Shown: positions 34,238 to 47,645 of the stretch, piece by piece
Layout: each line of letters begins with the position of its first letter
Position numbering within the stretch: the stretch's first letter is position 1
Assembly (NCBI GenBank): GCA_021234155.1
Contig: JAJEKV010000140.1
Span: 1,085,407 to 1,149,406, forward strand
DNA: 64,000 bases
From: Isoetes taiwanensis
Lineage: Eukaryota; Streptophyta; Lycopodiopsida; Isoetales; Isoetaceae
Direction: 5' to 3'
Program-made: the position numbers and the translations under genes
The notes under the pieces: model-generated
Told to the model about the DNA's origin: nothing
The model's database searches: none
What the model saw: only the letters and a program-made list of their open reading frames with translations

Positions 34238-37200
34238 TCTACTTACTTAAAAAGTTTTTGGGGATTCTGGCTCACGCCGGGGTGACGCCGGAAAAAGCGT
34301 CAATTTCCGGCGAAAGCGTGACTTTTGGAAGAAAAAAGTTGTTTTCCGGTGATGTCTTAGTTTTCCGACATTCTTTCCCCTTCCCCCATTTTTTTACTCT
34401 TGTTTACGGTGGGCGGTGGCTAATGGAGCCGTTTCGCTGGGTATAGCGGTGGGATTCTCCTCCGCCTATCATCATTTTTGCCAACATACTGGAGCCGTTT
34501 TTGCCCAATTGTAATGCACTTTCATCTGAAATGGTTTTTGTGGATAGCTGATTTGGATTTGCGGATTTGGAGTTAGACAGTGGCAGGCAACAATATTTCT
34601 TCTGCATCCACTTCGTATAACCATCGATCGGCTCCTCCTTTTGCTCCACATTTCATTTCCAGCTTTCTTTTTAACTTTTTAGCAAATTCGTCTGCTGCTC
34701 TTGCATTTTGGTACTGCACGGTCCAATCCAGTGATGCCAGAGGTACAAGAAAAATTTCCTTGCTTGGTGTTCTATTCTTGATCTAGGGCTGTATGTTACT
34801 GACGTTTTTGGATTTTTTTTTTTGAACTCTCTTTGATAGTTTTCTTCGCCCAGGTTACTTTGGTCAGAATCGTTTGAAGCCTCTTATCATAATATGATTA
34901 CCATTTTCCATTGTTTACTTTCCTGGAGTAAAGGCTAATTTCTTAGACTTTTCTTGGCCGGCAGAAAGCATTTTGGCTCCGAGCAGAGCATTCCAAAAAG
35001 CATCTACATGCTTCATTTATTCTATTGAGCATTCTATCTTCCAGGTTTGAGCTTGATGATTGCGTGTAAATTTTGTAAGGGCCTGAAAGAAGTGCCATAC
35101 TTTGCTCTAAAACATTCGGCTTTTTTTAGATAAATGTAAATTTGATTCCTAAATTTCGTAATTCTGCTTTGCAAAAATCCAATCGTTTAATTGTGAGCAG
35201 GAGCTGGGCGCAGGCAATTCCAGCATCTTGGGACACAAGGCTGGAGCAAATAGCTGGACATTGTTGATAATATAGTGATTCCTCCTTTTTTAAGGTATTC
35301 CTGGTTCCGAGCTTATGCTGTAGGTTTTTATTATTAAATGAGTCTGAAAGAGCATCATACTTGCTCTGATGTTGTAGAGGGATTATTTTGTTAAGCATCA
35401 GATACAGGATGGTAGAGTAGGTATCTTATCTAATATATTTCTATGGTATTGTGCATTTTGCAAAGAAAATGCTAAGATCGATCTGGATTTGCACTGGTAT
35501 TTATAATATGATTTGAATGAGTTTATTTGTTCTGTTTGTCACATTTGCGTTTGGTCTTTTTTCCTCTTTCCTCTGTAACATGCAGCTATGTTTTCTTGAA
35601 GTCTTGCGGATCATTAGAGGGGCACAGAACTATGAATTTCCCTTTTTCTTGAAGTCTTGCGGATCATTAGAAGGGGACAGGACAGTAATATGTAATCTGA
35701 AGGATGCATTGGAGATCAGATGGTCAGTGCTATTATCATTTCTTTTGATAATGTAGCAACATTTACTATATCTATCCTTCACGGAATCTCTGTAGAGCTG
35801 TATAATATGTACCTTAGTGAGATGCCTACCATAGGAGAAGCATGATTTAGAGACCCATAACATGTATTTCCACCAATATGCATTGCAATAACCTTTCAAA
35901 GTTACCTCCTGATATGAAGCTTCAGATTTGTAGCAATCATTCATTTAGTTTTAGATGTTGAATAAATTTGTGTTTTCTCTGCTATGTGTTTTGTAATATG
36001 TGGGTACTGAAGATCTATCCTTGATGAAGATTATTTGTGCATGAGTACTGGCACTGTCTTCAACAGATTTTGGCTGACAATAGTTTGCAAGAGACTTTGA
36101 TTTTCTAAAATCTGACATTGTTTTTAAGGGACAAATAGTTGGCAAGTAACAATGAGTATGATGTACTGTTAAGGGATCATGGTAGTAGAGTTGTTGATGC
36201 ACAAGATAGGCTGCTCTGGAAGCTGCATTTAGAGTGCAGAACATGGTAAACGGGTGGCAAGCCACATGAGACAGATTTGTGTATCTTTATTAGAGAATTA
36301 ATTTCTGAAGCAATGAACACTACAAAACTTTCTCATTTTGGAAAAGTTATTAAAGGCACTGAAAAATGGTGCAAATTTTCTAAATATCTGTATTGTATGA
36401 TTAAATTATCCCTTGAATGTCCCCCAGTTGTGCATTTTGTAGGAGAGATGCAACATTAGAGGTTAAGGAAAGTACAAGTTTTGAGAACCTTACCTTACAA
36501 ATCTCTTAGGAATTGTTCTTAGTTGTTTACGTATGTACAGTTTTGACTACATTTGACTGTGATACTATTTCTCCATCAAGGTACGAGATGCATTTTCTTT
36601 GTAACTAAAGGGGACTTAATTTTGGCACCGAGGAATAAATTAGAAGCATATAAAGATTTGTTTAATTTAAATTACTGATATTTTTTAAAGCTATGCAGGG
36701 CATGCCTGAATATGGTCTTGCTTTGGGCAACAATAGTTCTAGATTCCTTCGGTCCTCCACAGCTTTCTCCCAATATCCTGGGTTTGTATTTGGAAGCTGG
36801 TAAGATTTGTTGGCTTCTGGTTGGGCATACATGAAGTATGTGATTGTATGTTGTGATATGTGGGTCATATTACCTCTGTTCGAAGCCATTTTCAGTGGTT
36901 CAATGTGTGGCCTATTTTGCTACTTGCGCATCTCATATTCCGAGAAGCTGACTTATCATTTGTGAACCAAAGAATGCAATGCTCTTTAATTTATAAAACC
37001 AAGAGATTACAATAGTATTTCAAATACAGTGCGAAAGGAAAGGAAAATTGCTACCTGTTTGCATGTGAACTGTGTCTATGCCTGTGTCTTAGTTGGAATC
37101 TACATGTTGACATAATGTGAGTAGACATATGTGTATTGGAAAATTCGTCTCTGTTTTAATATAATTTTCCCAATTTCCTCAAAATACTCCTATAATGTTC

Positions 37201-37663
37201 CTGTTTGCTTTATCCAAATGAGACTGTTGATACACTTTTCTACGTTTCTTAGCTACCATTCCTATGTTCCCAATATTTCATGGGTTCAATATTCCATGGG
37301 TTCAAGAGTTTGGCTAAGTAGAAAAGGTGTTACCCACATTTGGTATGTTTGTCTTAAATATTATGCTCTTTCAGAGATGATGTGACACTTTTACTCCCGA
37401 GATGCTCTTGGGGGGTGGCTGGCTTTGAGCAATTTAGAAGGTCCATGCTTGGCATCTCTTTGATTCGATAGTGTATTTATCGTACACATAAACATGATGT
37501 GACCCATGTTTTTCATTTACTCAAGCAAAGTTGGATGGCGGAGTTGATGGTCAGGTGTATGGAAAAATGTTTGTGACGACTAAAGGTGATGAATGTTTTA
37601 TGAAACCGAATAAAATGACCATAATGGTTTCTTATGGTTTCTTTTATACCTTTTTGTGGTTTA
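34238..37663 (+). mobile_element. Helitron 2 (5' portion)
   Basis: TCTACTTACTTAAAAAGTTT begins immediately after the CTAG of Helitron 1. The subterminal region has the same type of CCGGAAA/TTTCCGGC motifs as the other members, but the rest differs. An open plus-strand segment from about 34580 to 34740 ends at an AG/GTACAAG donor-like site, product unknown. No 3' terminus precedes the next 5' end, so Helitron 3 seems to have inserted in it or replaced its end. Confidence 0.6.
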
Positions 37664-37983
37664 TCTACTTATGTAAAAAAACTTAGGGTGTTCTTGCTGA
37701 CGCGAGTGAAAATTTCCTTTCGTGATCAGTTGCTCATTTTTTGATCATTCTGCTCTTTTTTGGCACTAGAAATGGCAGTCTCAAGATGGACCTTAAAAAT
37801 TGCATGTGAAGTTTCCCTAACTTGACTGGTTTGATTTGATGCCAATGAAATGATACACACCTCATTAAATGTCTAAAAAGAAGAAGAATGATCATTAGAA
37901 ACATGCAAAGATCTAAAAATGTAAGTAAAAAAAGTTTTAACACTAGAGAGGCTTTACCCCACCTATACAAAATGGAGAAGAAT

Positions 37984-38429
37984 ATCAACACACAACTACC
38001 ATTAACATTATTAACACAAACCATTGTATTTAACACATTTTAATTAAAATCCCCCTTAAACCCCCTTTGGTTTGGGTGCATATTCACACGGGGGTTACTC
38101 CGGGCATCGAGAGCTGTCGGATGGGCATATTTGGCCTTTATTCCTTGATCTGGACCGTACATAGCAATCCTCGTTTGTGGGGTATGCATGTACAAGTTTT
38201 TGTATATTGTATATTAAGATTTGTAAAATACTATAAAATTTGAGAGAATGTACTTAATGGTGTTAATTTTATATATGTATTGTAAATATATTTTGGGGGC
38301 TCTCGCTGCCTTACGTAACCCCCGTGTGAATATGCACCCAAACCAAAGGGGGTTTAAGGGGGATTTTAATTAAAATGTGTTAAATACAATGGTTTGTGTT
38401 AATAATGTTAATGGTAGTTGTGTGTTGAT
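37984..38429. repeat. 446-bp fold-back element with 115-bp perfect arms
   Basis: 37984-38098 and 38315-38429 are exact reverse complements by eye, from ATCAACACACAAC to GGGGGTTAC. Complementarity continues imperfectly inward (GGCATCGAGAGC against GCTCTCGCTGCC). The spacer is 216 nt, mostly AT-rich. No clear target-site duplication. A separate small hairpin, GGGCCCTTCGGGCCC, sits just outside at 38451-38465. Confidence 0.9.
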
Positions 38430-38825
38430 TATTATATTAAAAAAACATTTGGGCCCTTCGGGCCCTAACTAACGCAAACATAGGTAAATAAAGCCAGTAC
38501 CACTAGTTCAACAAAATCAACTATCAAAATAAATACCCCCTTCTATTGTAAACTGCACATTGTCATGCATATGCTAGTGCATATGGTAACATGTGCTGGT
38601 ATCAATGCAAGCCTGTTTTACCATGGCAAGCATTCATAAGCATATGCATTCATAAGCATATGGCATATGCAAAACAAATTTAATTCTACAAAGAGGGAGA
38701 TTGGCATCCACAAATAAGAATATTCATAGGATCAATAAATCATCCCCGAGCTGCTAAGATTGCAAATTCTTCTCTGGAAAAACCACATTATGGCAATGTT
38801 ACAGTAGTTTTATAACAAAGTTGGG

Positions 38826-39018
38826 CAATCCTAATGGTTGTTTCCAGAAGCACATAATCTATAATAACATCTGGTGCAAGATTTCCAACAAATATGGAAT
38901 GATGTGGACCAGAATCACCACGCCTGTCCCCTATGCCAAAAGATGCCCACAACCGAAAAAGTTATTCACAATTTGGCATTGGCATTCCATTATAAGTCTG
39001 AAGCACTTTCTCTGCTCC
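38826..39018 (-). pseudogene. RBP45/RBP47-like RNA-binding protein fragment
   Basis: The minus-strand translation gives EKVLQTYNGMPMPN, then one stop in place of an expected Gln, then WASFGIGDRR, HHSIFVGNLAPDV and DYVLLETT. This matches the end of RRM1, the linker and the RNP2 start of RRM2 in the plant oligouridylate/poly(A)-binding RBP45/47 family. The stretch is about 64 codons, intronless and with one in-frame stop, and it is isolated from the rest of the gene. The family acts in nuclear pre-mRNA and poly(A) RNA binding; this piece is a Helitron passenger. Confidence 0.75.
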
Positions 39019-39029
39019 AGAATGGGTTA

Positions 39030-40689
39030 AACCTTGCTGAATGATTGATTTGTTTCAACAAGGCTTCCACATGCCCCAATTTATCGAATTAGATGGTCTG
39101 ACAAGAGAGAAACAGAATCTAATGAATTATAAACCATCAAACTGTACACCTGCCAGGTCTAGAAGTTTTGTGCACTCTTGAAGAAGGCCCAAAACAGTGT
39201 GTTTGGGTATAGGCATACCTGCTGCTGCATCATCTTTGAGGACATGATTGCCTGATGCAACCACACTTGGTTGCTCAGTCCTTAGCAATCTCTGTTGATA
39301 ACAACAAATAGACATTCTAACTTGAACAAAATTGTACAGAAAAAAAATGCACCCACGATGAAAATATCTAGCATTATAAAGTGCCCTACCTAGATGAGGC
39401 ACTTGACACAAAACAGCAAGGCAGAAAAAAAAACCCTGGCCGAAATCTTTGTCTCATAACCATCCATCGGGCCAGCTGCATTGGATGGCCAAGTATAGAA
39501 GCATTAAAAATGCAAAAAAGATTTGCGGCAACCTGCTGTTCAGCCACACTATTATTGAAGCTGCTCCCAACTTCCCTTCCCGTTCCTGCCATGCATAAAA
39601 AGATAGAGATACAAGGTTTGACCATGTTTAAAGCACAATCTACTGCATACCCTCTTGTGGATCCTTCTCTGGAAACTCTTTCTCCAGGACTCTATCAATC
39701 ATGTCTGCAAGAGTTCCTTCTTTGGTGGTTGGTGCGGTAGCGTCTGTTAATAATGGAATGCTAGGCTCTTCCCTATCTCCATCTAGTAGAACCAGATTTT
39801 TCTGCACTCATCGTGGCTGCGGATCTTGTAAAATACATTATTGGCAAGAACAACAACAAAAGAAGGCTTGCACGTCTTTTGCTTGTCGTATGTCTCTTCC
39901 TCGCAAAAAGAATAATCATTGGTGCCATAACATGCTCCGTGGTTATTCCAAAATCCATCCTATAGGATGGCTACTGCATCATCTCTTCTCAAAGCAAGTC
40001 CCATAAATTTCAGGACCAGCAGAGCGGAAAGCATTCCTAATCAGAAAAAATAGATCCCCTGCCAATCAAATTTGATGGTGCATGAATGAAGCATGCCCTA
40101 TGACGAATTACTGTTACCTTGAAAGCTGCTACATCACGCAGATCCAATGAAATGGGCACATCCATATAATGCACTGATCCAAATCGAAGTTGAATGATAC
40201 AGACCATGGAGAGGACAAGGAAAAATGTGCCAACAATGGAGCCAATGGCTGAACAACAATAAGAAGCAACTGAATGAAAGCAGTTCGAAGAAAAGAAGAT
40301 ATTTCTCTTTTTATCTTCTCCTGTGCACCTCAGATATCTGAGGTTGGTGTTGTTTTTGTCCTAAAAAGTGAAGATGGTGCAACCTATTCTAAGCTGCTTG
40401 CAAGAGTTTGTATAAACTAGATTGCAAGTTAAAAAACATCCATCATTACAACCACACTTTTCAGTCCAAAATAGCCCAAGCCCAGTCCTGAACCTGCAAA
40501 GTCTGGCTGCCTGCAAAGCTCTTAGCTTGCAACAAGATAGCCTAGCTGCCTGCATGCAAACTCTTGGATGTCCTTGTTATTAATGCAAACTGGAAAATGT
40601 AACAAAAGGAAGTTATAGACGCCATGCTAGTTTTACTGTAGATAGAAAATGCTATCAGCAGAAACTTCAATAAGAATAATTGGAAGGTA
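39030..40689 (-). other. Exon-like segments of unidentified gene(s) in Helitron 3
   Basis: Minus-strand open pieces with plausible splice borders: one ending at 40118 (TTTCAAG/GTAACAG) that encodes a hydrophobic stretch followed by HYMDVPISLDLRDVAAFK; one starting at 40036 after TGATTAG; one around 39660-39770 rich in acidic residues (TLADMIDRVLEKEFPEKD); and one around 39127-39290 (SGNHVLKDDAAAGMPIPKH). I cannot name the source genes. All have the same orientation as the two named fragments. Confidence 0.35.
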
Positions 40690-40903
40690 ACACACTTTCC
40701 CGTCTCCACAGCCAAGGCACCAAGAACAACAAGCATAGCCCATCTCCGATGGATGACCCCACATTCTCTAAATCTTTCAATATTCTCTAAATCTTTCAGA
40801 AAATTGCAAATAGGCAAGCAGCTCACCAAGAGCAAGGGGGGCAATAGTCGCCAATGAAGGTTCTATCAAGCCATTGTGGCGCCTTAGCACCAGGAAACCA
40901 AAG
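40690..40903 (-). pseudogene. LHCB4 (CP29)-like light-harvesting protein fragment
   Basis: The minus strand shows LWFPGAKAPQWLDRTFIGDY (40903-40844), then in other frames ELLAYLQF, and then ERFRECGVIHRRWAMLVVLGALAVE (about 40778-40700). The first block and the RFREC..IH.RWAML..LGAL.VE block, in this order and spacing with a deletion between, are typical of the minor antenna protein CP29 of photosystem II: a lumenal loop and the start of a chlorophyll-binding helix with its E..H..R motif. At least two frameshifts and a short internal duplication (GAAAGATTTAGAGAAT) break it. It is a partial copy carried by the Helitron. Confidence 0.75.
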
Positions 40904-41553
40904 GGTCTGTCTGAAGTGATGGTTTTTGCAGGCGTGAATGCAAATTTCTGCCCTTTTTTACCCTCACATCTCTTTTGAAGGGCCGAACCGAACCGCTGTT
41001 AATAAAGTATTTGAAGCTTTGCCGGAACAGAGGGAGGAAGAGGGGCCAGTCCGCCATAGAACACTAAACAACCCTAAAATATATTACTCGAGACTTGCAT
41101 GTTCACTTCGGAATAATATTCAACATTCATAGGTGACCATTGGAAAATGCCCCAAAAATCAAGGGTAAAAAAGGGCGCACTCTAGAAATACTATTTAGTA
41201 CACCTCATCAAATACAACACTGAAATCATAGAAAAACCTTAGTAAAAATCGTACAAAAACATAAAAAAAAACCCCCTGTTATTATGCTACATATTATATA
41301 CCATTTCCAAGTATTGCCCAATGAGTCGAGCACTTCCCAAATACGGTAATGGCATTAGAAATCCAAGGTCTTATACCTAAATCTTATAAAGAAAACTATA
41401 ATCATCATTTGGTTTCACAAAAATGGTGCTCGACATTCACAAGTAACTCCAACTATTTTGAACACTTTAAGATTGATTTGAACAACTCCAATTCATGCAT
41501 GATTTGAGAAAACATATAGTTAGGCATGGCAATGCCAAGCACCAGTTTACTAG

Positions 41554-42584
41554 GAAAAGTGAATGCATTTCACTTTTACCCCGGCTAAGATGTTATCTGT
41601 AGGAGAAGTGAAGATATCATGGGATCATTCAACAAAGTACAACATTAGGGCCTTCGTGATGTGCGTCATGGGGAGATGCATATTTAGAGTTCCATCATGA
41701 ACTAAAGTATGTCAATGAACCAGGACAAAATTTTGTGTTTTGCATTTCTATACCTATTTTTTGTTGATGTACTTAACTACTTTTGTGAGTGAAATTTAGA
41801 GCATAAATTTTGGATCTGTCTTTCTAAATTTTTGTGTTTAGAGGTAAATTAATTGCCTCCTACATTCCTTAGAAAGCATCGTTTTCTCTACTAAAATCCA
41901 TTAATACATTGACGATTTTGTCATTAGACAATTTCAATAACAAAAATAATTACAAAATCAAATAATATTCATTCTTGCGAATATCAAAATGTGCTATTGA
42001 CGAAAGTTGCACATATGGATGTTACAGATCGAGTAAAAACAAATGCCGGGACATTAGCCCGGCAATGCCGAGCACACGTTGTGTCCACTGTTGTCGGCCA
42101 TGCGCGGCAACACTGGACACATGTTTACTAGAACTTTATATATTGGAGAAGTGAAAATATCATGCGAAAATTCAACAAAGTACAACATTAGGCCCTTGGT
42201 TATGTGCGCCATGTGGAGATGTATATTTAGGTTCCATCATAAGCTAAAGTACGCCAATGAACAAGGACATAATTTTGTGTTTTGCATTTCTGTACCTATT
42301 TTTTGTTGATGTACTTAACTACTTCTAAGGGTGATATTTTGAACATAAGTTTTGGATTTGTCTTTTTCAAAATTTCGTCTTTAGAGGAAGATCTAACTAC
42401 GAAAGCAATACATCGATAATATTGTCATTAGACAATTTCAATAATAAAAATACAAAAGCAAATAATGACCATTCCCGCCAATATCAACACGCGCTATTGT
42501 CGAAGTCTCACAGCTGGACGTTAAATGTCAAGTAAAAATACAAGCTAGGAGATTAGCCCGGCAACGCCGGCACACGTTTACTAG
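41554..42584 (+). repeat. Two tandem Helitron 3'-terminal regions
   Basis: 41554-42131 and 42132-42584 are homologous to each other and to 33.74-34.24 kb, sharing GAAGTGAA.ATATCATG, TACAACATTAGG and TATTTTTTGTTGA. Each ends in hairpin plus CTAG. A third CTAG end (41550-41553, hairpin GGCAT..ATGCC) lies just before. The copies are of different divergence, so they represent separate events rather than one recent duplication. Confidence 0.7.
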
Positions 42585-45500
42585 TCTACTTATTTAAATT
42601 GTGACTTTCCGGCAGTGCTAACGCCGGCGCTTACACTTTTTCCGACATGTAACGCTTTTTCCGGCAGTGGCGATAGTTTTTGCCTCTAAAATGCGTTTTC
42701 GGCACCATTTTAGCCCCCTCCTCCCGTTACTTTCTTTCCGGCTATCGTGCGCATCAGTCTGGTCCGTTACGGATGGCGGGGTTCTCCTCTGCTTTCCATG
42801 ATTTTTTGGGTTAAAGAAATGGGGGATGGCCGTTTCTCAGGCTTAGGGTTCTTGATTTGAAATGCGTGAGAGCTCAAGCTGCAATGACTTCTGGAACATT
42901 CTCGGGCGCTTATTATTTAAGCTTGGGCATCTCTTCAAGCAATGCACGGAAATCTTCTTTTTCCTTTGCGGGAAGTAAGCACTGAAACCTATCAGAAACA
43001 GGAGTGCTTGAAACAAGAGTGCTTGAAACTTATATTTGCTTACTCTTGCATTTTGCGGGTTTGGGATCATACATTTGAAGCAAGAGAACTCATTTGAAGC
43101 ATCCGTGCGTGAGTACAATCTTTTCCTTCCTTTTGGGGTTAACCAACTGTGCGTTTTCCTTCTATCGCCATGCAAATGCCCTTGATCGATACCCAAACTA
43201 GCCGATTTTTTTTTTTATCTGTAACACCATTTTTCTTTGCATTTTTGTGTTAATCGGTTGTGGCAATTAGTGTTTTGCTTTCTATTTGCAGGTTGTTGAA
43301 GCAGGGAATAGGAATCGGTGAAGCAAAGGATTAAGGTACAATCTTTTCCTTCCTTTTGGGTTAATCAGCTATAGGTTTTCCTTCTACCGCCATGCAAATG
43401 CCCTTGAGAATCGATACCCGGACTTTGAATTTTGTTCATGATATCCTAATGATTGCTCATGATCTCTTGGTATAGACCCCTCATATATAAGTGTAAGAAG
43501 GTGCATGCATGAGAAGAATTACATCTTTTCCACAAATCTATTTATACGGAAGAATCCGAGAATTTGACATTTGCAAACTGGCTCATGGTTAGAATATTCC
43601 AGGTTTACTTCTTCTTCTATTTCTCAATATAGGACATTTATTTGCTCTGTATTGCCATTGATTCATTCGGATTTTGTGACTTTTCATATTGTATAAGATT
43701 AACTATGATCTATTTTCATATTTTTGGGTTGTTTAGATCGTTCATCATATTAAGGAGTCTGTATTATAGCAGGTTGAACACCGTCATTTGAGACAAAATT
43801 ATTGTTCCCGATTATACGATTATTGGATCTAATTTGCATGTCCGACAAGTATAACCTCTTGCTTTTTATTTTTCACACCCTAAATTCAAATTTACGGGTT
43901 AACATTATCTGCGAAGCCAACATATACCCTTAGAAAACCCTCTTATCTTGAGGATCTTGCATAAGCCATATTTAGGCGGGAATTCCATATCGGTATAACA
44001 CTCCATCCATAAGCTGCCATCTTTAGCATTCCAAGCATCTAGCTGTATAACAAAACAGCGAGAGACCATATTTATATCCGGAGTTGACCTATCTAAGTGA
44101 TTTTCTTGCACTTCTTACTTGAGATATGCCCTGTATGTGGCATGCAATTTTCGAATAAAGGAATGTTATTTTTTTGATCTTAGCTTCTCTATTTTTGCGG
44201 GGAGGAAATGTTGGGCACTTTGGTAATTCGATTTCATATTTGGCTGACAAGTATAAGGTATATGCTATTGAAAAGCATTTTCTTTGAGTTCTAATATTCA
44301 AGGTTCCTGTGTTACAATGGTTTAATCTGCAGGGGTATAGATATTTGTGTCAAGGTTTTACTCCATATATTTATTTCTGCATTTGCATCAGAGGAATAAG
44401 TGTATGAGAATAAGTTTTCCAGTTTGTGGTTAACCTGGGAGACTTTGTTTTGTGTGTATGTATAAGTGTAGTTACCATCATTTTTGGCATTATTCTATTG
44501 TAGGGATCTTATATTTCAAGTTTTGAGAACCAACATCAAATGAATAATGTCGTTTCTGCATTCCTTACAATAGAATATTTGTTTTTTTTTTTTTTTTTTT
44601 TTTTTTTTGAGAGAACGGGGTGTTTTTTATATTTATCAAAATAAGAAGTACAATGTTTCAAACATATAAAGGATTACTACAGGAGAAGCCTCAACATCTT
44701 CATCCTTTATGCGTAGAAACTTATTCTTTGCTCTGTAAGCTGATATATACATGAAGCGCATGATAATCTCCCATTTGGTAACCAGGATAGACAAGAAGAT
44801 ACTGGAAAAATAGCTCCTGAAGCTTTCTTTTACATATAGAAGAACCAAAGCGGAAGATCTAGAACCACTGAACATAGAAGGAAGTACCATAATATGAAAC
44901 CAGTTTAGTTGCTGCATTGTTGGGATGCAAAACAGTCAGCCTAAGTAGGCTAGACCCACTAGCCCAGCCGCCAAGACTCCTCCCAAAAGTCTGGTTTATG
45001 ATATAAAAGCTTCTTCCTGCTCACACGATGTCCCTAGCTCGGCCCCTAGACTGATCTCATTTCACGTACTTGGATCCATTCTAATAATTCGAATTCCACA
45101 AAGACTTCATGATAAAAGGCGATTCGATCTTATCATGAATAACCCTGAATCTTTCTTGCTAGTAAGAAAGAATGGGAAGAGTAAATGACGAAGTAGCCAA
45201 CAATTTTCCAAGTTTTGTACAGAAAAACGGACGCCAAATTTTACAGCCAAGAAACGCCTTTGTTCAAGAACTCACAAGATTTCATTCCACCTTATAAGCT
45301 TCAGCGCTATTTCGGTGTAATCTTTGCAAGATGCAGGAAAGATTATAATGCTAGGAGCATTAGAACGAAATACCACGTTAGTGGTTTACCTCAGATCAAG
45401 AAACCGCCCAGAAGATGCTTCAAAGGCCACAAATTCTTCAGCCGGTGATGAAAGATCCAGACCCAGAAAGATGTTTGCCCTGATCCCTGCTAGCCGCTGG

Positions 45501-47645
45501 CTCAATCCTAAGCAGATACAAGAAATTGCAGCAGTGCCGGAAAGGTAGGAAAAGGGGCGGCCTCTCCCTGCCGTCGCCGCCCTAGCCGCAGGCGCCAAGA
45601 ACTTCAACGGCCATAAATCCCAGAATATTTGTCTACCTTTCGTGCAAAGTAAGGAAGGTAGCATAAGATGATTTAATTATGTGTTGTTTTTTTATGATGC
45701 TGCTGTTGTAATGTGTAGGTTCTCCAAAGCTATGGAATGTAGCAAGTCATAAAACTTTTTTCTTTTCCACATGTTTGTTAGTAGTGCTTTGAAAGAGCCT
45801 TTTAAAGCAAAGGTATATGTATTTGTTTTACAATCCTTATTTAAAACAAATTTAAGTAGGAACAGCCTATCTGTGAGTACTTTGATGCGAATGTTTCTAA
45901 TTATTGGAGTCAACGAGGAACAGCAAAAGCAGAATCTAATTTCTGGTCTGTGCATTGTAATTCTTAGGAAATTTTATTATGCATATATGGCTCAAGTATA
46001 AAAATCTTGAAATTAGCTAGATAGAAGTTGAACAATTGTTTGTGGCCACTTGGTTTTATTGCCATTTCATCCATTGATATTAGAACTACGAGCACAAATT
46101 CTATGATCCGTTCTGTTTGCATGCCAGATGTTTTAAAATTGTGTGAATGCCCATGCAAAGAAATAGTATGTTGATGTCTTAAAATTGTGTGAATGTCCAT
46201 GCGAAGTAATAGTCATCGTCCATTATGTTGATGACTGAACATTGTATGACAAAAAAATTCATTGAAGAAGTTAGTAAAGAGAAATTGGACCTCATATGAA
46301 GTGGTTGATAAATTGCCATTTCACAATTATCGTTTCATTGCCAGTTGAGAAAAGATCTTTTGCTACAGGAATCTTTTGCAATGTTAATGTTTTACGCCCC
46401 TTCATAATTCTACAACTTATTAACAAGAAAAGAATACTTGGTTTTACATATTTGAAGGTAATAGACCCATGGTTTATTGAATTGTAATAGACCTATGGTT
46501 CCATAAAGAATTGTAGTTTCAAGTTTATGCTTAGGGCACCTCTTGCATTTAGAGCACATATTTCCTATATGCCTACATTTGCCAAGTACCTTTTCTTGGT
46601 GCAATGTTTTAAACATGAAAAAAGCCTGCCCTAAATTTTAATGTAAATATGCATGTTGGGATAAAGTTGTGCATGTATCTTATGAACTTTTGAGGATGTT
46701 GTCTTTATGATAAATGGAAAACATAAATAAAGTTGCCCCTCATTATGACGTAATTGCATTGGAAATAAAACTTATGCTCAGGGCACCCTTTATTTTATGC
46801 TCATATATAAAAGTTTGAGGAAGGGACCGTGAGTCTTCAATATAATGAAGTGAATCTCTAGAATCGATAGGTGGGATGTCACAAAGTCTTTAGGATGCAA
46901 TGTCTTTAAGATGCATCTCGACTTGAATGCGGCGTTTTAGTAGCAAAAGGACTCACTTGAGTTAGAATATATAATGAAACACATTTTAGGGTCTACAAAT
47001 TGATCCACCCTGAGGAGGTATCTGATTCCATTATATGAGCCTACCTTCGGGATGAGTTGTCTCACGTGCTTGATAGTCGTCAGACATTGTGTGTGGTTGT
47101 AATCAATGACTCGCCTGTGCTTTTCACTTTTACCTCAGCTAAGATGTTATCTGAGAAGTGAAGTCATCACGAGAGCATCCAATAAAGTACAAAATTAGGC
47201 CTTTGGTGATGTATTCCATGTGTAGATGCATATTTAGAGTTCCATCATGAACTAAATTACACCAATGAACGAGGACAAAAATTTTTGTTTTGTATTTCTG
47301 TACTTATTTTTTTTATGTATTTAACTACTTCTAAGCGTGACATTTTGAGCATAAGTTTTGGATCTGTCTTTCCAAATTTTAGTTTTTTGAAGTAGATTTA
47401 ACTGCCCCCCACATTCCTTATAAAACATTGTTTTCTCTTCTGAAATCCATAAACGCAAAGTTAATACACTGATGATACTGTCACTAGACAACTTCAATAA
47501 TAAAAATAATTACAAAAGCAAATAATGTCCATTCTTGCCAATGTCAACATGCGCTGTTGTTGAAGTTGCACATATAGATGTTAAACGCCGAGTAGAAATA
47601 CATGCCAGGACATTAGCCCGGCAACGCCGGGCACACGTTTAGTAG
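42585..47645 (+). mobile_element. Helitron 4
   Basis: TCTACTTATTTAAATTG begins directly after the preceding CTAG (head-to-tail insertion). TTTCCGGC and CCGGC motifs follow. The 3' end is a perfect 7-bp-stem hairpin (GCCCGGC-AAC-GCCGGGC, 47616-47632) followed by ACACGTTTA and GTAG, where CTAG is expected; the C to G change would be a terminal mutation. A 27-nt T run is at 44582-44608. Plus-strand open pieces at 45215-45545 are not recognised. No transposition gene. Confidence 0.65.

Larger units (their letters stand above)
37664..42584 (+). mobile_element. Helitron 3 carrying host gene fragments
   Basis: The 5' end TCTACTTATGTAAAA follows A at 37663. Three candidate 3' ends (hairpin plus CTAG) occur at 41550-41553, 42128-42131 and 42581-42584. 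The interior holds minus-strand fragments of at least two plant genes (RBP45/47-like, LHCB4-like), other exon-like pieces, and a 115-bp inverted repeat. The outer 3' boundary is uncertain. Confidence 0.6.

Noticed and set aside
24923-47645. Autonomous Helitron with Rep/helicase
   Set aside because: No RepHel motifs in any frame; the longest ORFs here match nothing known.
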